A DNA stretch of 64,000 nucleotides, taken from Sphaerolaimus hirsutus (lineage: Eukaryota; Nematoda; Chromadorea; Monhysterida; Sphaerolaimidae). Both the position numbers and the translations under genes were made by a program. The stretch is from NCBI GenBank assembly GCA_964036195.1, contig OZ038451.1, positions 21,965,927 through 22,029,926 of the forward strand. Reading direction: 5' to 3'. The notes beneath the pieces were generated by a model. The model did not search any database, was not told the DNA's origin, and saw only the letters and a list, made by a program, of their open reading frames with translations. Positions 21,740 through 35,903 of this stretch are shown here, in pieces (position 1 is the stretch's first letter; every line of letters begins with the position of its first letter).

Positions 21740-24214
21740 ATCGAGATGAAGGTGAATTTTAGGGTGGAAAAACGCGCTTGGCACAGTGCCAACCCATGAA
21801 TTGCGCTGTTTTGTAGCTTGGTTAGACAGTTAACTGGGTTGATTTCGCAGCAGGGGTTCAGAATGTCCAGACTAACCATTTCGTTGCCCATTTCCATGCA
21901 CAATGCGACATTGATGAGTAAGGGTGGCGCCCTTCGATCGGCAGCCCTCGCAAACAAGCTATATACACACTCGTTCCTTCTTTTTTAATTTGACGCTTCA
22001 TCTAAATGTTTGTGGTAGGATAGTCGACTAGCCGTGAATGATCAAGCATGTAAACATAAAAACACACATTCCTAATTGCGTATAACTTACACTGTAAGGT
22101 GGATCTTTTGTTTGGTGTTCTGTGGATTTCAAATTGATACTTAAGATTACATTCAATTTGGTCATTTTCCGGATTTTTGTATAAATGTCACATCTGCATA
22201 CGTTTGGCACCGTGCCGAGGGTCGTGGTCGGTAATACGTGCTGCAGGGAAACATTGGATTATATTTAAATACTATGATATTGAAACTGAATTTTACGTGC
22301 AAGAATGTTGCTTATCTGATCAAATTTACTTCCTTGTCCCATTCTCGATATCGCGCGTGCCAACGCGCAGAAAATTGGGGCCACACGCTTTCGCAGATCA
22401 AACGCGGAGATAAGTCTGGACAAAAAAAGTGGAATTTGAAACATTGACGGAATTTCTCATGTTTCTAATATCCTGATTGGCCATTGGAAAATTTTGCATC
22501 CGGAAATGCAGAATGCGAGATTTACAATTTTTCTAGAAATTTTCCGCCTATTTTTCCGCGGTGTCGGGTACGCAAAGTATTTTTAATTGGCCTGTAAATA
22601 CACCTGTTATCCGCCCGCCGGGTGGAGAGACTGGATTAGTTCAGTTCGGACGTTTGTGTTTGTTTTTACCGATTGGCAGTGTATTTTTATTTGTAATTTA
22701 TTTATTTACCGTATACTCCTGAATAAGACCGACGCACCAAAATTTTTATTGAGTGTTTTGACGGGGTTTTGTTCAAGTGTGGACATAGGAACATTAGCAC
22801 TTTTCATGTATCAGATCTCTTTTATAGGAGCGTGGTATTATTCAAGACCGTATTTAGATACTTTTTAACCCTACACAGTAGTTGAAAACTGGAATTTCAA
22901 AGCTGATAGATGGAATGGAATTCTCGTGTTTACCGGAATGAGGAGTCGGTCAATTAGTGATGGTGCTGATTCACATCAAAAGTTATTCATTATGGTAAAC
23001 GTTAATGTATTGAAAACAGATAAATAAAATTTTGGGAGTTTCAGGTGTAAATCGCTTGACACTGACTGTTCTAAACAGCACGTGTTAAAAAATTCCAGGT
23101 AAAAAACATTTCAGTTTTTCAATTTGTCCAACGTGAGGAACTAAATTGTTCTCGTGGCATTTTTTGTGAACTTATACGTCGCATCACGTTGCGACGGCAG
23201 AATTTCGGTAGCGGGTCCGTTCAATTTCGCAGACGAGCGTAATTTCTTTCCCATTCCCGTGTCAGAAATTAGAAAAAAACACGCCCATAAAGGATGTGTC
23301 CAATTAAAATTCCGATGTGTGAATCGAAAGAATTTTGTTTGTGTCGCTCGGCGGCGTGCGAATAAGTGCAAGAAAACATGGAATTTGTCATTTTCGCCGG
23401 TGATAGAGCTCCTAAAGTGCCACAATTATGGCGCCTTTTCGTTGGCGCCAACGCCATTTTCTGTCAATGCCAAATGGTCTGTAATTGGGCAACACGATAA
23501 AAAATTGTTTTTGGCGCCAGCGCCATGGCGCTGGTTTTAGTCATTTCATATGGATGCATCGGTAGTGGAAAAAATAGGATTAGAATTAGAAAATTAGTAT
23601 TCAAAAATTAGAATTGTATTTTAAAAAATTCGAAAATGATTTTGAGAGAAAAAAATAGAATTTTGCAAGAAAAAACACCAAAAAATCTAAACAATTTTAG
23701 AGAGTCAATTTACCACCGCCACACCTTCACGAGCAATTAATACTCTGCGGAATGCGCCGGGCGAGTTGCGTCACTTCTAATTTTCATTCACAAAATCAAT
23801 TTTGGACATTTTGGCCGCCGCGGATGGTTTCAAGGCCGAAAGTGAACGATTTTCTAAGATGATGTTTAGTGGCGCGGACAGGCGACTGTTTTTGCCCCAC
23901 TGTTTACTGAATTGATTTTGCGCAAATCCGGAAACTGTCGGTTTTTCGGTAGATTTTGGGCACGTCGTGGCGGATATTTAATGCGGCCGTTTCATTGTTT
24001 CGTGTTGATTTTATTTGATTCAATTATGCCTTGTTTTGCGTATTTTATAAATACATGCATAATTTCTAATCGTTTGCGTGGCGCACTTTTTTTCAGAGTA
24101 CCTAGTCTTATAGGATTGCATTTTCTAGGACAATTAGCGATTTTTATTTAAAAAATGAGTGTCCCCTTGTAAGTGATTTTGTCGACTTTCCTCAATGTAG
24201 TTGTTGTTCTGAAT
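21740..24214. other. Gene-poor stretch
   Basis: Apart from a possible first MSL1 exon near 21780-21900 and GGCGCCA words at about 23430-23535, I recognise no exon, RNA gene or element boundary. Local reading frames lack exon-like composition. Confidence 0.35.
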
Positions 24215-24455
24215 ACCGTATTTCCTCGAATTACCCCCGCGGGGTTATTTTTTAAGAGTGAAAATTTTGAGAGAAAAACGCGAAAAATGCAACAATAATC
24301 ACCATTTATAAGTTTTTACAGCCTTATAAAAGGATGTAGATGGTATAAACGATGTTCTAACGTAACACAGTCTGTTTTGAGCGTCTGTTAGGCATTTCCC
24401 GGACCACAAATTGATAGTGCCCATTTTGAGGGGGGGTATTTCGAGGAAATACGGT
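24215..24455. mobile_element. ACCGTATTTCCTCGAA-end element
   Basis: Left end ACCGTATTTCCTCGAATTAC; right end GTATTTCGAGGAAATACGGT. A degenerate relative lies at 28653-28902. Confidence 0.7.
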
Positions 24456-25522
24456 AAGTGACTTTTTTATAATTTGCAAGATAACCACGCAACAACGATT
24501 TTAGTTAAGCATACCTATGAGTTTAGGCCTTGCAGGTACAAATTCCTTAGGTGGACAAAACAAAGACTAGGTAATTTATGTGTGAGACGTGAAATTTGCC
24601 AGAAAAAAAGTTAAAAGACAAATGGCAAGTGATAATGAAAAACGCCAAAAACGTTTTTGATTTTTTACTTTCCATTTCACTTCTTTCAACTTTTTTACTA
24701 CTCATTATAAATTGGTTATTACTTCTCCGTTTGCGCAATTGACCCCAGCTGTAAGTAGAATTCCCGCTGCTGTCAAAATATTATACACGCTGTACGAAAT
24801 TTGTGGTTCTTGGCGAATAATTAATTTTCCTGTGGCTTTAGGAGTGGTGCAAAACCTGCCATACAGACCAGTGCCTATTTTATCTCCACGTTTATATCGT
24901 AAGGGGGGGGGGTTTCATAGGAGGGGGTTATTCGAAGTACTGTTCTACATACATGCATATATACAGATATGTCGATTTTTTTCTTTTTTTTTCTACATTA
25001 CCGTTTGTCGAGATGTCTAGAAAACTATTTCTACCCCCTGTGACCTTTGAACGAATACCTATGCATAAAAAAGCGAACAATGTTTTGAGATTTGCGAAAT
25101 TTTGAATTGTTTAGGTTATTGAAATATGAAAAAGTCATTCAAAGTATTCCAAATGAATAAAAATCTCCAAACAGATGCGAAATCTCGGCGTGTTTTGTTC
25201 TTTTTTTTCTCTGACGGCTCGGTATCGAATGAGATTGGATCTGATTGAATTGTATGACATAAATATTTATTGAAGAAAAAAACTTGATTAGCAGTGAGAA
25301 AATGTGTGATTTTGAGAAAATATGATTAAATATAATTTCAGAAAATCTTTAAAAAATTAAATTCCTCTGGAAAAGCCTGGAGAAATATATAAGCAGATAA
25401 AATACTATATATTTTAGTTTTTCTGATATTAAAAAAAGTCAGAAAATCGCTCAAGATGAAAACATAATAAGCGCGCAACAAATCTGTCTGAAAAATACCT
25501 AAATCTCTCTGAAAATATAAAT

Positions 25523-25972
25523 ACCGTATTTCCTCGAAATACCCCCCCCCCTTGAAATACCCCCCCCCTCGTTTGACCCCCCCCCTTTCGGGACCACTAT
25601 GAAACAATCACCCCCCCCCTCGAAATACCCCCCCCCCAAATTGAGTGTAAAGGGAACGTACATGACAAATACTGCAGTTTGTGTTCTGTGTACTGCAGAA
25701 CACACGTTAAAACAATGTCGGTGTCACGTTAGAACAGTGTACATACCATCTACATACTAATATTAGTCTACAGAACCTTATAAATGGCGGTTTTTGTTGC
25801 ATTTTTCGACGTCTGCGTACGTTTCAGACGACTATTTCGTACTTGGTTTTCAAAAATTTTCTTGTGAAATAATAACCCCCCCCCTCGAAATACCCCCCCT
25901 CGTTTAACCCCCCCCCTCTCGGGACCACTATGAAACAATCACCCCCGGGGGGTATTTCGAGAAAATACGGTA
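25523..25972. mobile_element. ACCGTATTTCCTCGAAATAC element, young copy
   Basis: Complementary ends with poly-C/TCGAAATACCCC arrays on both sides and a core of about 230 bp. The core is almost identical to the copy at 60995-61448, which implies recent mobility. Confidence 0.75.
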
Positions 25973-28652
25973 TAACGAATATTATATTGTCTTATATTTT
26001 TTTATATAAATATAAATATCCCAGCGATTTTTTCAATGCTGTATGTGATGCATTTCCAACACTATGAATCAGGATCAGGATTGGTTTTAGTAAAATTCTT
26101 TTTACTAAAATTGTATTTTATTTTTATTAAAATTCTATTTTATTTTAATTTTATTCATGTTTCATTTTATTCTATTTTATTCTGAAATGTCATAAATAAA
26201 ATAAAATGAAACCATTTTACAAAAATTTTGCAAATATTTTACAAAGTTTTTACAAAAAATCGGAATCTTGCATGCAAGGCAATAAAACAATGTGCACACT
26301 TGAAACATGCAGATGAATAATAAAAAATTTGAATGTTGACTTGTGGTTGGGACATAGGTTGCGACATAGGTATCTTGAATTGTGACCCTCGCAGGGGCCG
26401 GATAGATACATAGTTAATTGCTTCTATGGAGGGAAAAATATGTAACAATTGTTTTTTTGGGGGGTAGGGGGCTTGCGGGGTTCAATATATTGGCTTTTTC
26501 AAGGTATGAAATGAAGGAAATGAAATGAAAGGAATGAAGAAAATTCGAAAACAAACATGAATTAGTGCTTTTTAAGGTGAAAATGTATAAAAAGGTGTGA
26601 AAATTTGCAATTTTGAGCAAAAATATTTTTCAATCACAACAATGAAAGTAACAACAAAGCACTAGTCCTGCAAATTGGAAGCTAGAAACTTAAAGAACAG
26701 GATAGAAAACTTTTTAAAGAATTTTGCATACACTTGAGTTTTTGTAAAATTTCACTAAAATTGTACAAGAATTCCAATTTTAGTAAAATTGTATTTTTAT
26801 TTTATTAATTTTCCATTTTATTTTATTCTTCAATTTTCCATTTTATTTTTATTTTATTTTTATTTTTTCTGAAATTTTGCCAACCCTGATCAGGATTGAA
26901 TTGAATTGGAAAATTGAATTCTTGAATCAGTTTAATTTCACACGGAAAAACCTCAATCTATCAAAAAAAACTGATTACATTTTCATTCCTCCATTGATTT
27001 TCAGCTATTTAGCCATAAAAAGGAATGTAACCCCCACAAGTGACGTCATCGTGGGTAGTTTTATTTTACGACATTTTTCATTGCCTATGTGTCCCGATTT
27101 CTTTCAATAAAAGATCGGCAGTAAATTTTTGTAATCAAAGTTGCCGCCGTGCCGCATCCCTTTAAAGTATCTGACGCTTGCACTTGTTCCCTTTTAAATA
27201 ACTGTTTCTATGTTTTAGCATCGTTTTCGTTGTGTGTACATTTTTGCTCTTTCTATGTTCCATATATAGCAAACTGCCTTAGATCGTAATTTTGAGTGAG
27301 TGGGACCGCACGGTATGCAAAGAATGTTACCATAATTTGATGAATAAAGTCGTGTGATAAATTGTGCTAGGTATATACTCCAGTAGTGCATTGTGGCAAA
27401 AAAAAATCAATTTTATCATCATTCTGATGGGATTTCTTCTGGGGGGCGTCAAATTCACACATTACAAAAGTTGCAGGGGGGTTAAATTTTCCGCCATGGT
27501 CGAAAACCATTCGAATCTGTGGGAATTGATTAGGCTTTGCACCTCGGTTTTTTCAAACATAATTAGGTGTCTACACCAAAATATTCAGTTCTACGTCCAT
27601 CTCTTAATTCTCTACACGCAAAAAATAATTTTCGCTTTTTTTCTACCATAACGGGACACTTACGTTTTTGCCAACATCTTGTCACTTTGAATACTTTTCG
27701 TGACCTTCTACATCTGAAATCGCGAGAAATCCCCCTCGGGAACTCCGGTCTGACTGTAAAACTAATGAAATAAAAGTCGAAATTGTAATCGGTCACGGGT
27801 CCTGGATGTACATATTTTACATTATGTGAAAATGTATTTATTAGGGATGTTCGGAAACTGACGGTACAAGAGTTATGCACTGGGGTCAATTCCGCAAGTG
27901 GAGAAGTAAAATCCTATTTTGAATCGAGAAGTAAAATGTAAGGAAACAGAGAAGTAAATGTATAGGTGAAAAGCTAAAAGTTTATTTTTAGCATATTTCC
28001 TTGAATACCCCCTTTGAATTGGCCCCCTCATAATACCCACAGTTAAGTAAGCTTGACAAATAATAGACCCCCTTGAAATATCTCCACACAAATTGTTAAG
28101 AGAATGCAAATGACTGCAAAAACTGCAAAATGCAGAACACATGTTAAAAACAATGAGTGAGTTGCATCAGGACAGGGCTTTTTGTGGCTTCCTGTAATCT
28201 AAATACTTATCTAAATACTAAATGTAATACAATATGCCTGTCAATGCTTTTACACCTCTGCCAATTTTGGAGTTTTCTGCATCTGAGTATGTTATGAGCA
28301 GTGGAATTTTCATAAAATTTCTGGCAAAATAATCAAATCCCCCTTGAATAAGCCCTTTGTGAAGAATATCATAACTTTGTGAACACCGTGTCATTTCCAC
28401 AGAGAATTTTTACAATTTTGTTCACAAAGCATGAAAAGAAATAATGGAAAAATTATAAGCTTTTCATAAATAACCCAGTGGTGACATGCAAACTCTATCA
28501 CATTTATTTGACTGAAACCCAATCACATCTAAATATTTTACCCAAACTTTGGTGCACATGAAATGTATGTGAAACTTGATTAGTGGCAGAATTTTATTTT
28601 GATACTTTTGTGCTAAACACGTTCTCTGGATGATGAGATTACAGAAGTACAT

Positions 28653-28902
28653 ACCGTATTTCCTCAAAATACCCCCCCCCAAAAAAAAAATGGGCACTAT
28701 GAATTTGTGGTCCGGGAAATGCATAACAGACATTCAAAACACTTACTGTGTTATGTAAGAACATTGTTTATACCATCTACATCCTTATATAATGCTGTAA
28801 AAACTTATAAATGGTGGTTATTGTTGCATTTTTCACGTTTTTCTCTCAAAAATTTCACTCTGAAAAAATAACCCCCGGGGGGTAATTCAAGGAAATATGG
28901 TA
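28653..28902. mobile_element. ACCGTATTTCCTC element, diverged copy
   Basis: Ends ACCGTATTTCCTCAAAATAC and GGTAATTCAAGGAAATATGG. The core resembles 24215-24455 (shared AACTTATAAATGGTGGTTATT-like block). Confidence 0.65.
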
Positions 28903-28949
28903 TGAAGAACATTTTTTACGGTCATCGGAAAATGAGTGAAATGGGGTTT

Positions 28950-29392
28950 ATGCTGCGATTACAGCTTGGGTGTAAAATTGACCAGGTGTAAAATTGATAT
29001 TGGGCGTAAAATAAATTACAGATGAATGGATAGAGATACGACATTGTTATTTCAGTCAAAGAAAGCTTAGATGCAGACGTTTATTGTGTCCAAAGCTCCT
29101 GAGTTTATTTCAATCATACTGGGAGTTATGAATTTTAGCACAATATTTCAATTATGTGCTGTAAGTTGCATAAAATTAGGGCATAAAATTAGAAAAACTT
29201 GCGCATAAATTCATAACTTCTAGTACAATTAAAATAAACTGATGAGCTTTGGACACAAGCAACATCTGCATGTGCGCTTTCTTTGACTGAAATTACAACA
29301 CCATATCTTTGTTCATTCACCTGTAATTAATTTTACGCCCAAAAACCAATTTTACACCCATCAATTTTATGCCTGAGCTGTAATCGCAGCAT
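28950..29392. mobile_element. Foldback element, ATGCTGCGATTACAGCT ends
   Basis: Left arm starts ATGCTGCGATTACAGCTTGG; the right arm ends with the complement. GTGTAAAATTGA words repeat near both ends and the arms pair over most of about 440 bp. Non-coding. Confidence 0.7.
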
Positions 29393-30034
29393 TACAGAAA
29401 AATTATGCATCTTTGGGAATCTGGGAAATGGAATATTGTGATTCATTAAATATTCAGAAAAGTGTCTACCAATAAAATTTATGTATCACTCAAGTGCAGA
29501 AAGTGAGCTGTGCCACTAATTTCGGAACAGACCAGTTACTAATGTGTGGCTACCAATCTCCACAGCGCGATAAATTCGATTTGTTGCCATTGTTTCTTGT
29601 CAATAATCAGCGACACAGCGGGAAACACGAGTGACGTAGTATATTCATAAAAAGAGCAATTCGTTGCGAGTAAAAATTATTCATCATCCATTTGAATTTT
29701 TTTTTTTTGCGGGAGAAATAACACTGAGAGATTGGATATCGTAGTGACGTAGCGAGTTCCTCCTACTGAGAAAATTCTAAGACATTGTGGGCAACTGAGT
29801 ATTTTGTATGCTTCAGTTTGTAAAAAAATATCTTCGTTCTGCTACTGGTGCGGTGCAATGCCTTCAACGCTGTCAACCCGGAAATTCAATGCCCTTTTCA
29901 GGTTGTTGTCATAATATTTTTAATCTTCCCGCTTTCTGGCACCTGTAACTTGTCAACCCTTAGCTTTTTTCGTTTCCGAGTTTCAGCGGCAAAATTCTAC
30001 TTTTCCGTGGACCTTTTCATTTATAGGTATCCTA

Positions 30035-30149
30035 ATAGTGATGTAAAAGCGCCATGGCGCTCTTGGCGCTTGGCGAGATTTTGTTGTGGCGCCGGTGGCG
30101 CTAGATGTGTGAAGAACGCTATGGCGCTTTTGGCGCTTTCACATCACTA
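30035..30149. mobile_element. GGCGCC-rich short element
   Basis: Ends TAGTGATGTAAAAGCGCC and GGCGCTTTCACATCACTA. The interior is almost only GGCGC and GCGCC words. It directly precedes a hAT element. Confidence 0.6.
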
Positions 30150-30154
30150 CCCCA

Positions 30155-30437
30155 CACGGACGTAGCCTGGATTTTCGGATGAGGGGGGGGGGGTGGATTG
30201 TATAGAGAGCCTCCCTAATGGGCGGGAGCGGCACCCCCCCCCCCCTAAAATTTGGCCCCTGTATCAGTCACATGAGGTCATGGCACTGGCGCCATTTGTA
30301 GCCGACGCGTCGTGGCGGGATTGGCGTTCGCATTGGAGCAAGCATTCTTTCACAGTGCAATAGTGCATCCATGGTACTTTTTATGTCTGACCCAGGAAAG
30401 GGGGGGTGTCTGCCCACCCCCCCTGGGTATGTCCTTA
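30155..30437. mobile_element. hAT-like MITE, CACGGACGTAGCC copy
   Basis: TSD CTACCCCA/CTACCCCC (7 of 8 match; 30147-30154 and 30438-30445). Same poly-G/C layout as 7514-7880, with worn ends. Confidence 0.65.
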
Positions 30438-31814
30438 CTACCCCCGGAAAAGGCCTCAGTGCTCCTACAACCATATTGAGCATATTGACCATATTTCTTC
30501 TAATAGAAGAGCGCCATTCTATTTTTTCGTCCACTTTTTTACCTGACATTCTATTGGAGGTTCTATCGGAGGCTACCGTTCTATTTTTTCACACATATCT
30601 CACTTGAACATAGCCTTATTTTTTTATGAAGCTTGAGCAATATTTTAATATCAGAGCATCACATAACCATTAAATATCTGTATGAATGCTTTGATCACTC
30701 CTTCCATCCATTTTTTGCTTTTTTGTGTTTTGGCACAGTCCCAATATAATTCTACCTGCCGTTCTATCGGAGGTGCCGTTCAATTGGAGGCTGCCATTCT
30801 ATTCTTTTCATGAGTGCAAAAACGTGCCAAATCCTGCCGTTCTATAGCAGGTATGTCATTCTATTAGAAGAAATATGGTATATGGATAAGTTTCAGAATA
30901 GTTTTGGCAAATGGCGCCAGACATTTTGGCGTTTGTAAATGGTGCCACCCCATCACTATCACATAAGCAGACAAGTTCGAAAAAAGAAAATGAGTCAGAA
31001 AAAGCTGGCCTCTCAATTTATCTGATCTATGATCGGTTGAGTGTCACTTACGATTCATTGACAAATAATTCACAACACTCAGGGGGATGCGGTGCGGGCG
31101 AAAACGTTCAGTACATTTTTGGTTTTTGCATCTCAAATGCGGCCGCGCGCGCACTTCACATTTCATTTGGACAAATTTATGACGGATTTTTAAGAGTATG
31201 GACAGGTAAAGTGAGAGTGAAAGCGGTTTTTCATCGCTCGTGTTGTGTTTGAAATTGGGAATTTCACGGCCAGTCGACCATTTTGCCTAATTTGTCTGGT
31301 GGAAAACTTTTTTGCAATTGCAATTTAGCATTTTACAAAAATATTTATACGTCATATTTATGCAGCGCCGTCTGTCTGCATTGCATACTAAATATTTGCT
31401 AAAATCTCCTTGGACGCTATTTATTTAATTACGGAAGAATTCAATTCGCATGGTGTGCGCGGGCGCTCTTGGCAAACACTTTTACTGCGTTTAGTTACCC
31501 AAATAAATACATTCAGTTTTCGGCCGCGTGCAATTTTTAATGTCAATTGTGACGATTTTCAAATCGGCGCTCCATATAAAATAAATAGGTACTCATGATT
31601 GCAGTGTAATGGAGTATTGCATCTGTTTATTGCCTTGTTTTTCAACCGTTCCCGGATTTTCATCCCGTGATTGCGGCAAAGTATTGACGGATATTTTTGG
31701 CTGAGTAGGTAAACGCCCATAATTATCACAGCACAAATGTCTTTCAGCACACACAAGGTGTTTACTGGTTTCTCACATTTTCATTTACCATTTTACCAAT
31801 GTGAACCTTGTAAT

Positions 31815-32236
31815 ACCGTATATCCTCGAATAAGACCCCCCCTCGAATAACTCTTCCCCCTTGAATAACTCCCCCCTCAAAAACACTGACGAAAAAATAA
31901 CTCCCTCCCTCGAATAACTCCCCCCTCTAGAATAAGTCCCCCCTCTGGGTTAAAAATATGCTATAAAATTTACAAAAATGATCGATGAAAATACAAACGA
32001 ATGTTAATGTATGGCAGCGACAGCAGATACATGACAAGTACGCAGTGTATAAACACCTCTTTGTTGTTGTTGAACTGTTAAATTCATGGATTACATGGAG
32101 TTGACAGAATGCATTCATACGATGAATTCAGTCCAAGTTTCTGAGGAAAAAAAAACTCCCTCCCTTGAAAAAGTCCCCCCTCAAAAACTCTGACGGCAAA
32201 ATAACTCCCCTGGGGTCTTATTCGAGGATATACGGT
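31815..32236. mobile_element. ACCGTATATCCTCGAATAAG element, copy 1
   Basis: Perfectly complementary outer ends ACCGTATATCCTCGAATAAG, arrays of TCGAATAACTCCCCCC-like units, and a core of about 180 bp. A near-identical copy in the opposite orientation is at 42473-42900. Confidence 0.75.
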
Positions 32237-32388
32237 ATTCACACTCTTACAAATAATATTATGTTTTTATCTAAAAATAATTGCATGGTTATCACAAACC
32301 TATGTTTTCGGGTGTATGAAAGTAGGTGTGATAAATTTTATCGCTGCCATATTTATGGTCTTAATATTTTTTATCAAATATTTACCAA

Positions 32389-32583
32389 GTATACTCGGCG
32401 GACATCACACTTAGTATGGAAACCTACCATAACCCATCTGAATAGTGAACCAAAAATTATACAGTTTTTCATCATCATATATCGTTTTCAGTATGGAACA
32501 ATTAATTCTGAAATTTATCACAAAATTTTATTCATTAAATTATGGTAGGATTCTCTGCATACTTTGCGGTCCGCCGAGTATAC
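32389..32583. mobile_element. GTATACTCGGCGGAC MITE, short intact copy
   Basis: 195 bp with 15-bp perfect inverted ends. The interior starts CATCACACTTAGTATGG and holds ACCATAACCCATCTGAATA, also seen at about 20220 and 35375. Confidence 0.75.
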
Positions 32584-33571
32584 CTATTTGCATCGTTCGC
32601 ATATGTTGAGGTTCCAAAAAAATATCGGACACTCAAGCGTTTCAAAATATCACTGTTTGCAATTGATAATTTTACTGGAACCAGAATGATAGAATGCGCC
32701 CCAAAATACTCCACCATCGAATAAATATTTGCATAAACACCGCATCAAACAAACTGCGACATTAGTAACGATGGCAAAAAAAAGATTCGAAATTTTTTTG
32801 GACTTTTCGAACTTTTGAGCACGCGGTGAAAAAAATACATAAAAATTTATTTATTTCAAAAGATTCGAAAAGTCTTTTCGATTTTTTTTAGGGAATTGAA
32901 GACATTGGTATTGATATACGAAAATAAGGTTTAAAAAGTTATTGGCGCTTGGCGCTGGTGGTCGGAAAAGCGCCATGGCGCTTTTGGCGCTTGGCGCTAA
33001 AGTCCTGGCGCTTTTTACATCACTACTTGCGCAATCTCCTGTGAAATTCACTTAAATGCAGTTTGAAGTTTGGAAATTGCCGGAAATCACTAAAAGAATA
33101 GGGAAAAGTACTCGCACCTTAATTTGCATAGGCAAATCTATTCCTGTCACAGAAAAAAGGCGTGTGGTGCGCTGCGAAGCGTCGTGAAGTGCTTGCGGCA
33201 TGAGGGCACTTCACTGCGCATCCGCGCGCTCCACAAACCCGATGAGATGCAGGTGATGTGTGGGAGACACTTCACCGAGAATCTCGTGAAGCGTCTGGAA
33301 GTGCCTTCACAAAGGCCGCTTCACACACATCCATCGCACACCCATTTTTACCCTGTGTATTCACCCCATGCACACCTATTGCCATAAATTTGCGCCTAGT
33401 TTCAGTGCCAGTGGGATGGCGTTTTTTCATCACTGCACAGTAGTTTTTACACCTTTCATATCCCGCCAGCGGGCACTCAAATGTAGGAATTTTATAGAGT
33501 CCGTCCGTGATTGCTGTTCCAGCAACGGCACTAGCGTTTCAAAAAATGGGTGGAAAATATAAGAAAAATGT

Positions 33572-33688
33572 GCCGTATTTCTTCGAAATACAACCAGGGG
33601 TATTATATTTTTAAGAGTGGAAATTTTAAGGGGAGAGGGTGGATTTCGAGGGGGGTTTATTCAAGGGGGTATTTCGAGGAAATACGGT
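33572..33688. mobile_element. Short ACCGTATTTC element
   Basis: 117-bp core-less version: CCGTATTTCTTCGAAATAC on the left, GTATTTCGAGGAAATACGG on the right, with GGGGG blocks between. Confidence 0.55.
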
Positions 33689-34065
33689 AATCTCAGACAA
33701 TCTTTCTATTAAAAAATATAGAATCAAATACCTGGAAAAACCTGGAAAAATATAAAAACATAAATGCAATATTTTTACTGTTTTCTCCTCAAAATAAAAT
33801 ATAGGTAGGTAATTAAATTTCTCTGGGAAAACCTGGAGAGTACATAAAAAATATACGATTTAAATATTCTTATTTATATTTAAAAAATGTAAATCTCCCA
33901 AACGGCAGTGGCACCCAATAAAATTGAGGAATGCAAAAACAGGTATAAAACCCGCTGGCGGCGTGTTTTATTACCCGCCTGTGACGATTGTAAACTGGAA
34001 ATGCCATCGGCGTAGAATATTATCTAGGTAAAAAAGTTGTCATTGGTAGACTATATACGTCTGTT

Positions 34066-34508
34066 CAGGGACGTATCCAGGATTTTTGAGCGGGGGGGGC
34101 TGCTTGTTTACGGGGGCCGGGGGGGGGGCCAGCCCCCCCCCCTAAAATTTTCCCTATATAGGGACGGAAAGGCGTTTTGGCGCTAGCGCCATACAAAGGC
34201 GCCACGCCATGGCGCTAATGGCGTTGGCGCCAGCGCCAGGAACCGCTTTATATGTATGTAAATATGCATACATATACAGCGAAATTCGCAAAATTGTGTT
34301 CATTTCCAGAGATTTTGGTTTACAGGTGCCGATCCGCTGAAAAAACAATGCATGGGTAAGGAATTGCGCGCTTGCGCGCAAAAATTTTAAGCAACATCGA
34401 AAAATATACAGGAAAAGTTGCATTTTCCGGGACTTTTTAGGTCTCACCCCGGGAAGGGGGGGGGGCCGCAGCCCCCCCCCCCCGCCCCCCCCCCTGGATA
34501 CGTCCTTG
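34066..34508. mobile_element. hAT-like MITE, CAGGGACGTATCC family
   Basis: Perfect TSD CGTCTGTT (34058-34065, 34509-34516). Ends CAGGGACGTATCCAGGA and TGGATACGTCCTTG. Poly-G/C blocks and GGCGCCA words inside. It is the intact version of the fragment at 12215. Confidence 0.85.
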
Positions 34509-34600
34509 CGTCTGTTATATACTTGTCTCGACGACATGTATCCAGAGAATAGAGATAGAGCAATAGCAATATACTATTGTTTTTTTTCCAATGCTGCTGT

Positions 34601-34806
34601 GCACACTAGTTTACAAACACCAGTAAACTCAAAATTGTGTACTCATAAATTAGGTAGCTTGAAAGGATTCTAGTTTACTTTTGATCTTGCTTTTAGATTT
34701 CCGGTTGACAGAGATATAAAGTGAAACTCAAAATTAAACTGAAAGGTCAAAGCTTTTTAAGAGTACTCAATTTTGAGTTTACTGGTGTTTGTCAACTCGC
34801 ATGTGC
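34601..34806. mobile_element. Inverted-repeat MITE, AGTTTACAAACACCAGTAAAC family
   Basis: Left ACTAGTTTACAAACACCAGT with CTCAAAATTG following; the right side is the complement ending at about 34806. Related pieces occur at about 18305-18430 and 44660-44860. Confidence 0.6.
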
Positions 34807-35903
34807 AGCGGAAAAAAGTACCTAGTCGTTCAAAAGTGTACACAACTTTTTTTCCATCCGTGAATCCGTTTCGATTAGTGTGCGTCACATGCGGCGCAAA
34901 TTGAGAGATTTTGCAATGCCCATGATACTCTTACAGTATTTTTATTAGTATGTTGGTATGTTCACCAATACGCCCCGGGATGAGATTTAATTAGCCCGTG
35001 CACATTTTTCGGGCCAGCCAATCAGAAGACTGGCAATTAGGTGCAAATTCCGCGAGTGAGACGTGGTAAGTCTAAACAAGTCTACTTTTATGTTTTAAGT
35101 GACATATAAATTTGAAATTGAAGATTCTTGGCACTTATTATACCTACCTAAGTTTACTTGTGTCTTGACCATACAACTTTGGTTAAATACCTATAAGAAT
35201 TACCACATTTGGTACAACATGTCTTCACTTGTCCTTCCACGGAATAGGCGTCAGAACCACACCGAATCTTGCAGCATATACTGTTTGAATAAATTGGGTT
35301 ACCCGACAAAAATTCCGGGCCAAAAAAGTTTTGTGCTTGTTAAACTCGGCGGACATCACACTTAGTATGGAAACCTACCATAACCCATCTGAATAATGAA
35401 CCACAAATTTTACAGTTTTTCATCATAACATTTCGTTTTTTACTATGGAATAATAAATTACTAAATTTATCACAAGATTTTGTTTATACAATTACGGTAG
35501 AAAAATACGCGCTCCACTCGTTACACGTTAGGAATTGCGAGGCGTTGTATTTATGAAGTCGAAAATTACCGCCCGAGCGCAAATTGAGCTGTCTGCGCGT
35601 TCCCCGACGTCGGGAACACTGCCAAATTTATGAACTTTTTTTAAGTTGGAAAATAACCCGCCGGTGTCGGCGGCGCCCGCGACATTTCAGTTCTGCGAGA
35701 AAATGTCACTATTTATTTGCCTTCCCAACTTTGGAACACGCAACCGCATTTTTTGTCGCTGCGCAAATAACTGCGTGATAATGTATATTTTGAACTTTTT
35801 TACCTGCGCCATTCCTTTCTGAATAAACGATGCCCATTTTCTGGTGAATAAAATAACAGTCCTTGAAAAAATGCGTAGGTAAATACCTGGTAAATACATA
35901 TCT

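Noticed and set aside
23154-23540. 128-codon open frame
   Set aside because: It ends inside a GGCGCCA array, an overlapping frame on the other strand is equally open, and it has no exon-like features.
25540-25640. CRISPR-like array of regularly spaced C-rich repeats
   Set aside because: These are degenerate TCGAAATACCCC units in the arm of an inverted-repeat transposon in an animal genome; no spacers of constant length.
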